Shown here piece by piece: positions 63,717 to 64,000 of a stretch of 64,000 nt of DNA. The stretch is taken from contig JAGUCH010000003.1 of NCBI GenBank assembly GCA_019096065.1, forward strand, positions 2,604,001 to 2,668,000. The letters are read 5' to 3'. The first letter of the stretch is position 1. Each line of letters starts with the position of its first letter. A model generated the notes under the pieces. It did not search any database, was not told the DNA's origin, and saw only the letters and a program-made list of their open reading frames with translations. Source of the stretch: Paracyclopina nana (Eukaryota > Arthropoda > Copepoda > Cyclopoida > Cyclopettidae). Made by a program: the position numbers and the translations under genes.

Positions 63717-64000
63717 ATGTTGAAGAGCTTCCAGACTCTAGTGCTGAACGATATTTTCACTAACAAGAGTTACAAGCTTCTCAAGTGGTCGCCTTATGAT
63801 CCAACAAGACTTGCTGTTCTCATCAAAACTGGAATCTATGTGCTGAAAATTGACCCTGTGCCGACAAATCTGTCACCGACTTTGAACACTTGTCCCATCT
63901 TCTACGAGGATGAATATGTCGGATTCGAGTGGCTCACAGACTGCTTACTGCTGCTTTTAACCAGCAAAGGCAATGCAGTCATCAAAGATACCAACGACGA
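63717..64000 (+). CDS. unidentified protein, 5' part only (runs off right edge)
   Basis: An open frame starting ATG TTG AAG begins directly after a pyrimidine-rich acceptor (TATCGTTTTCCAG), only 92 nt past the ATG3 stop, and continues to the window end (about 94 codons). The text MLKSFQTLVLNDIF, then KLLKWSPYDPTRLAVLIKTG, has the cadence of a beta-propeller/WD-type repeat, but I cannot name the family. The first codon may be an internal exon start rather than the initiator. Confidence 0.5.
   Translation, partial: MLKSFQTLVLNDIFTNKSYKLLKWSPYDPTRLAVLIKTGIYVLKIDPVPTNLSPTLNTCPIFYEDEYVGFEWLTDCLLLLLTSKGNAVIKDTND

Overview
This is nuclear DNA from an animal with a compact, intron-poor genome. The evidence is GT-AG introns (many of 39-60 nt), about 25 recognisable metazoan genes packed on both strands (attractin, tropomyosin-like, Na,K-ATPase, a heparan/chondroitin-type 2-O-sulfotransferase, calaxin, ATF4), and a BEL/Pao retrotransposon, a class known only from animals. 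I cannot name the phylum. A calaxin gene suggests motile cilia or flagella somewhere in the life cycle.

Left part (1-11.4 kb): the start of a membrane protein running off the left edge (-), a PWWP2-like chromatin protein (-), then a TMEM135 homologue (+). Intron 1 of TMEM135 is about 7 kb and holds a 6,052-bp terminal-inverted-repeat element (2415-8466) flanked by TTTATT. It is filled with 10-bp, 12-bp and 186-bp tandem repeats plus a broken coding fragment.

11.7-26.4 kb: an unrecognised membrane protein (-), a four-EF-hand protein (+), attractin (14 exons, -), ATMIN/ASCIZ and ISCA2 (both -, only 3 nt apart), and SMYD4 (+), whose third intron carries a hAT-type MITE.

26.6-36.2 kb: an intact-looking BEL/Pao LTR retrotransposon on the minus strand with 192-bp LTRs that look identical, a 5-bp target duplication, a tRNA-Lys-type primer site, gag, pol, and an unusual third ORF of 1,004 codons in the position where env would be. 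That ORF has three zinc knuckles and, more tentatively, a degenerate RNase D/WRN-like exonuclease fold.

36.2-46.6 kb: MRPL12, BORCS7 (-), EMC10 (+), TRAPPC4 (-), TXNDC15 (+), CSTF2 (-), ATF4 (+) with two upstream ORFs arranged as in vertebrate ATF4, and a KIFC1/Ncd kinesin-14 (-).

46.6-64 kb: two more inverted-repeat elements, a divergent tropomyosin-like gene (-), a UST/pipe-like sulfotransferase (+), Na,K-ATPase alpha (+), a pirin-family protein (-), calaxin (+), NADP-IDH (+), mitochondrial GrpE (-), ATG3 (+), and the start of one further gene 92 nt after ATG3. Most are housekeeping genes (mitochondrial ribosome and protein import, Fe-S assembly, secretory pathway, autophagy) without an obvious shared pathway. 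Several pairs share divergent promoters of 0.4-1 kb. Exon models were assembled by eye from splice sites, codon phase and family similarity, so single-base errors in boundaries are possible.
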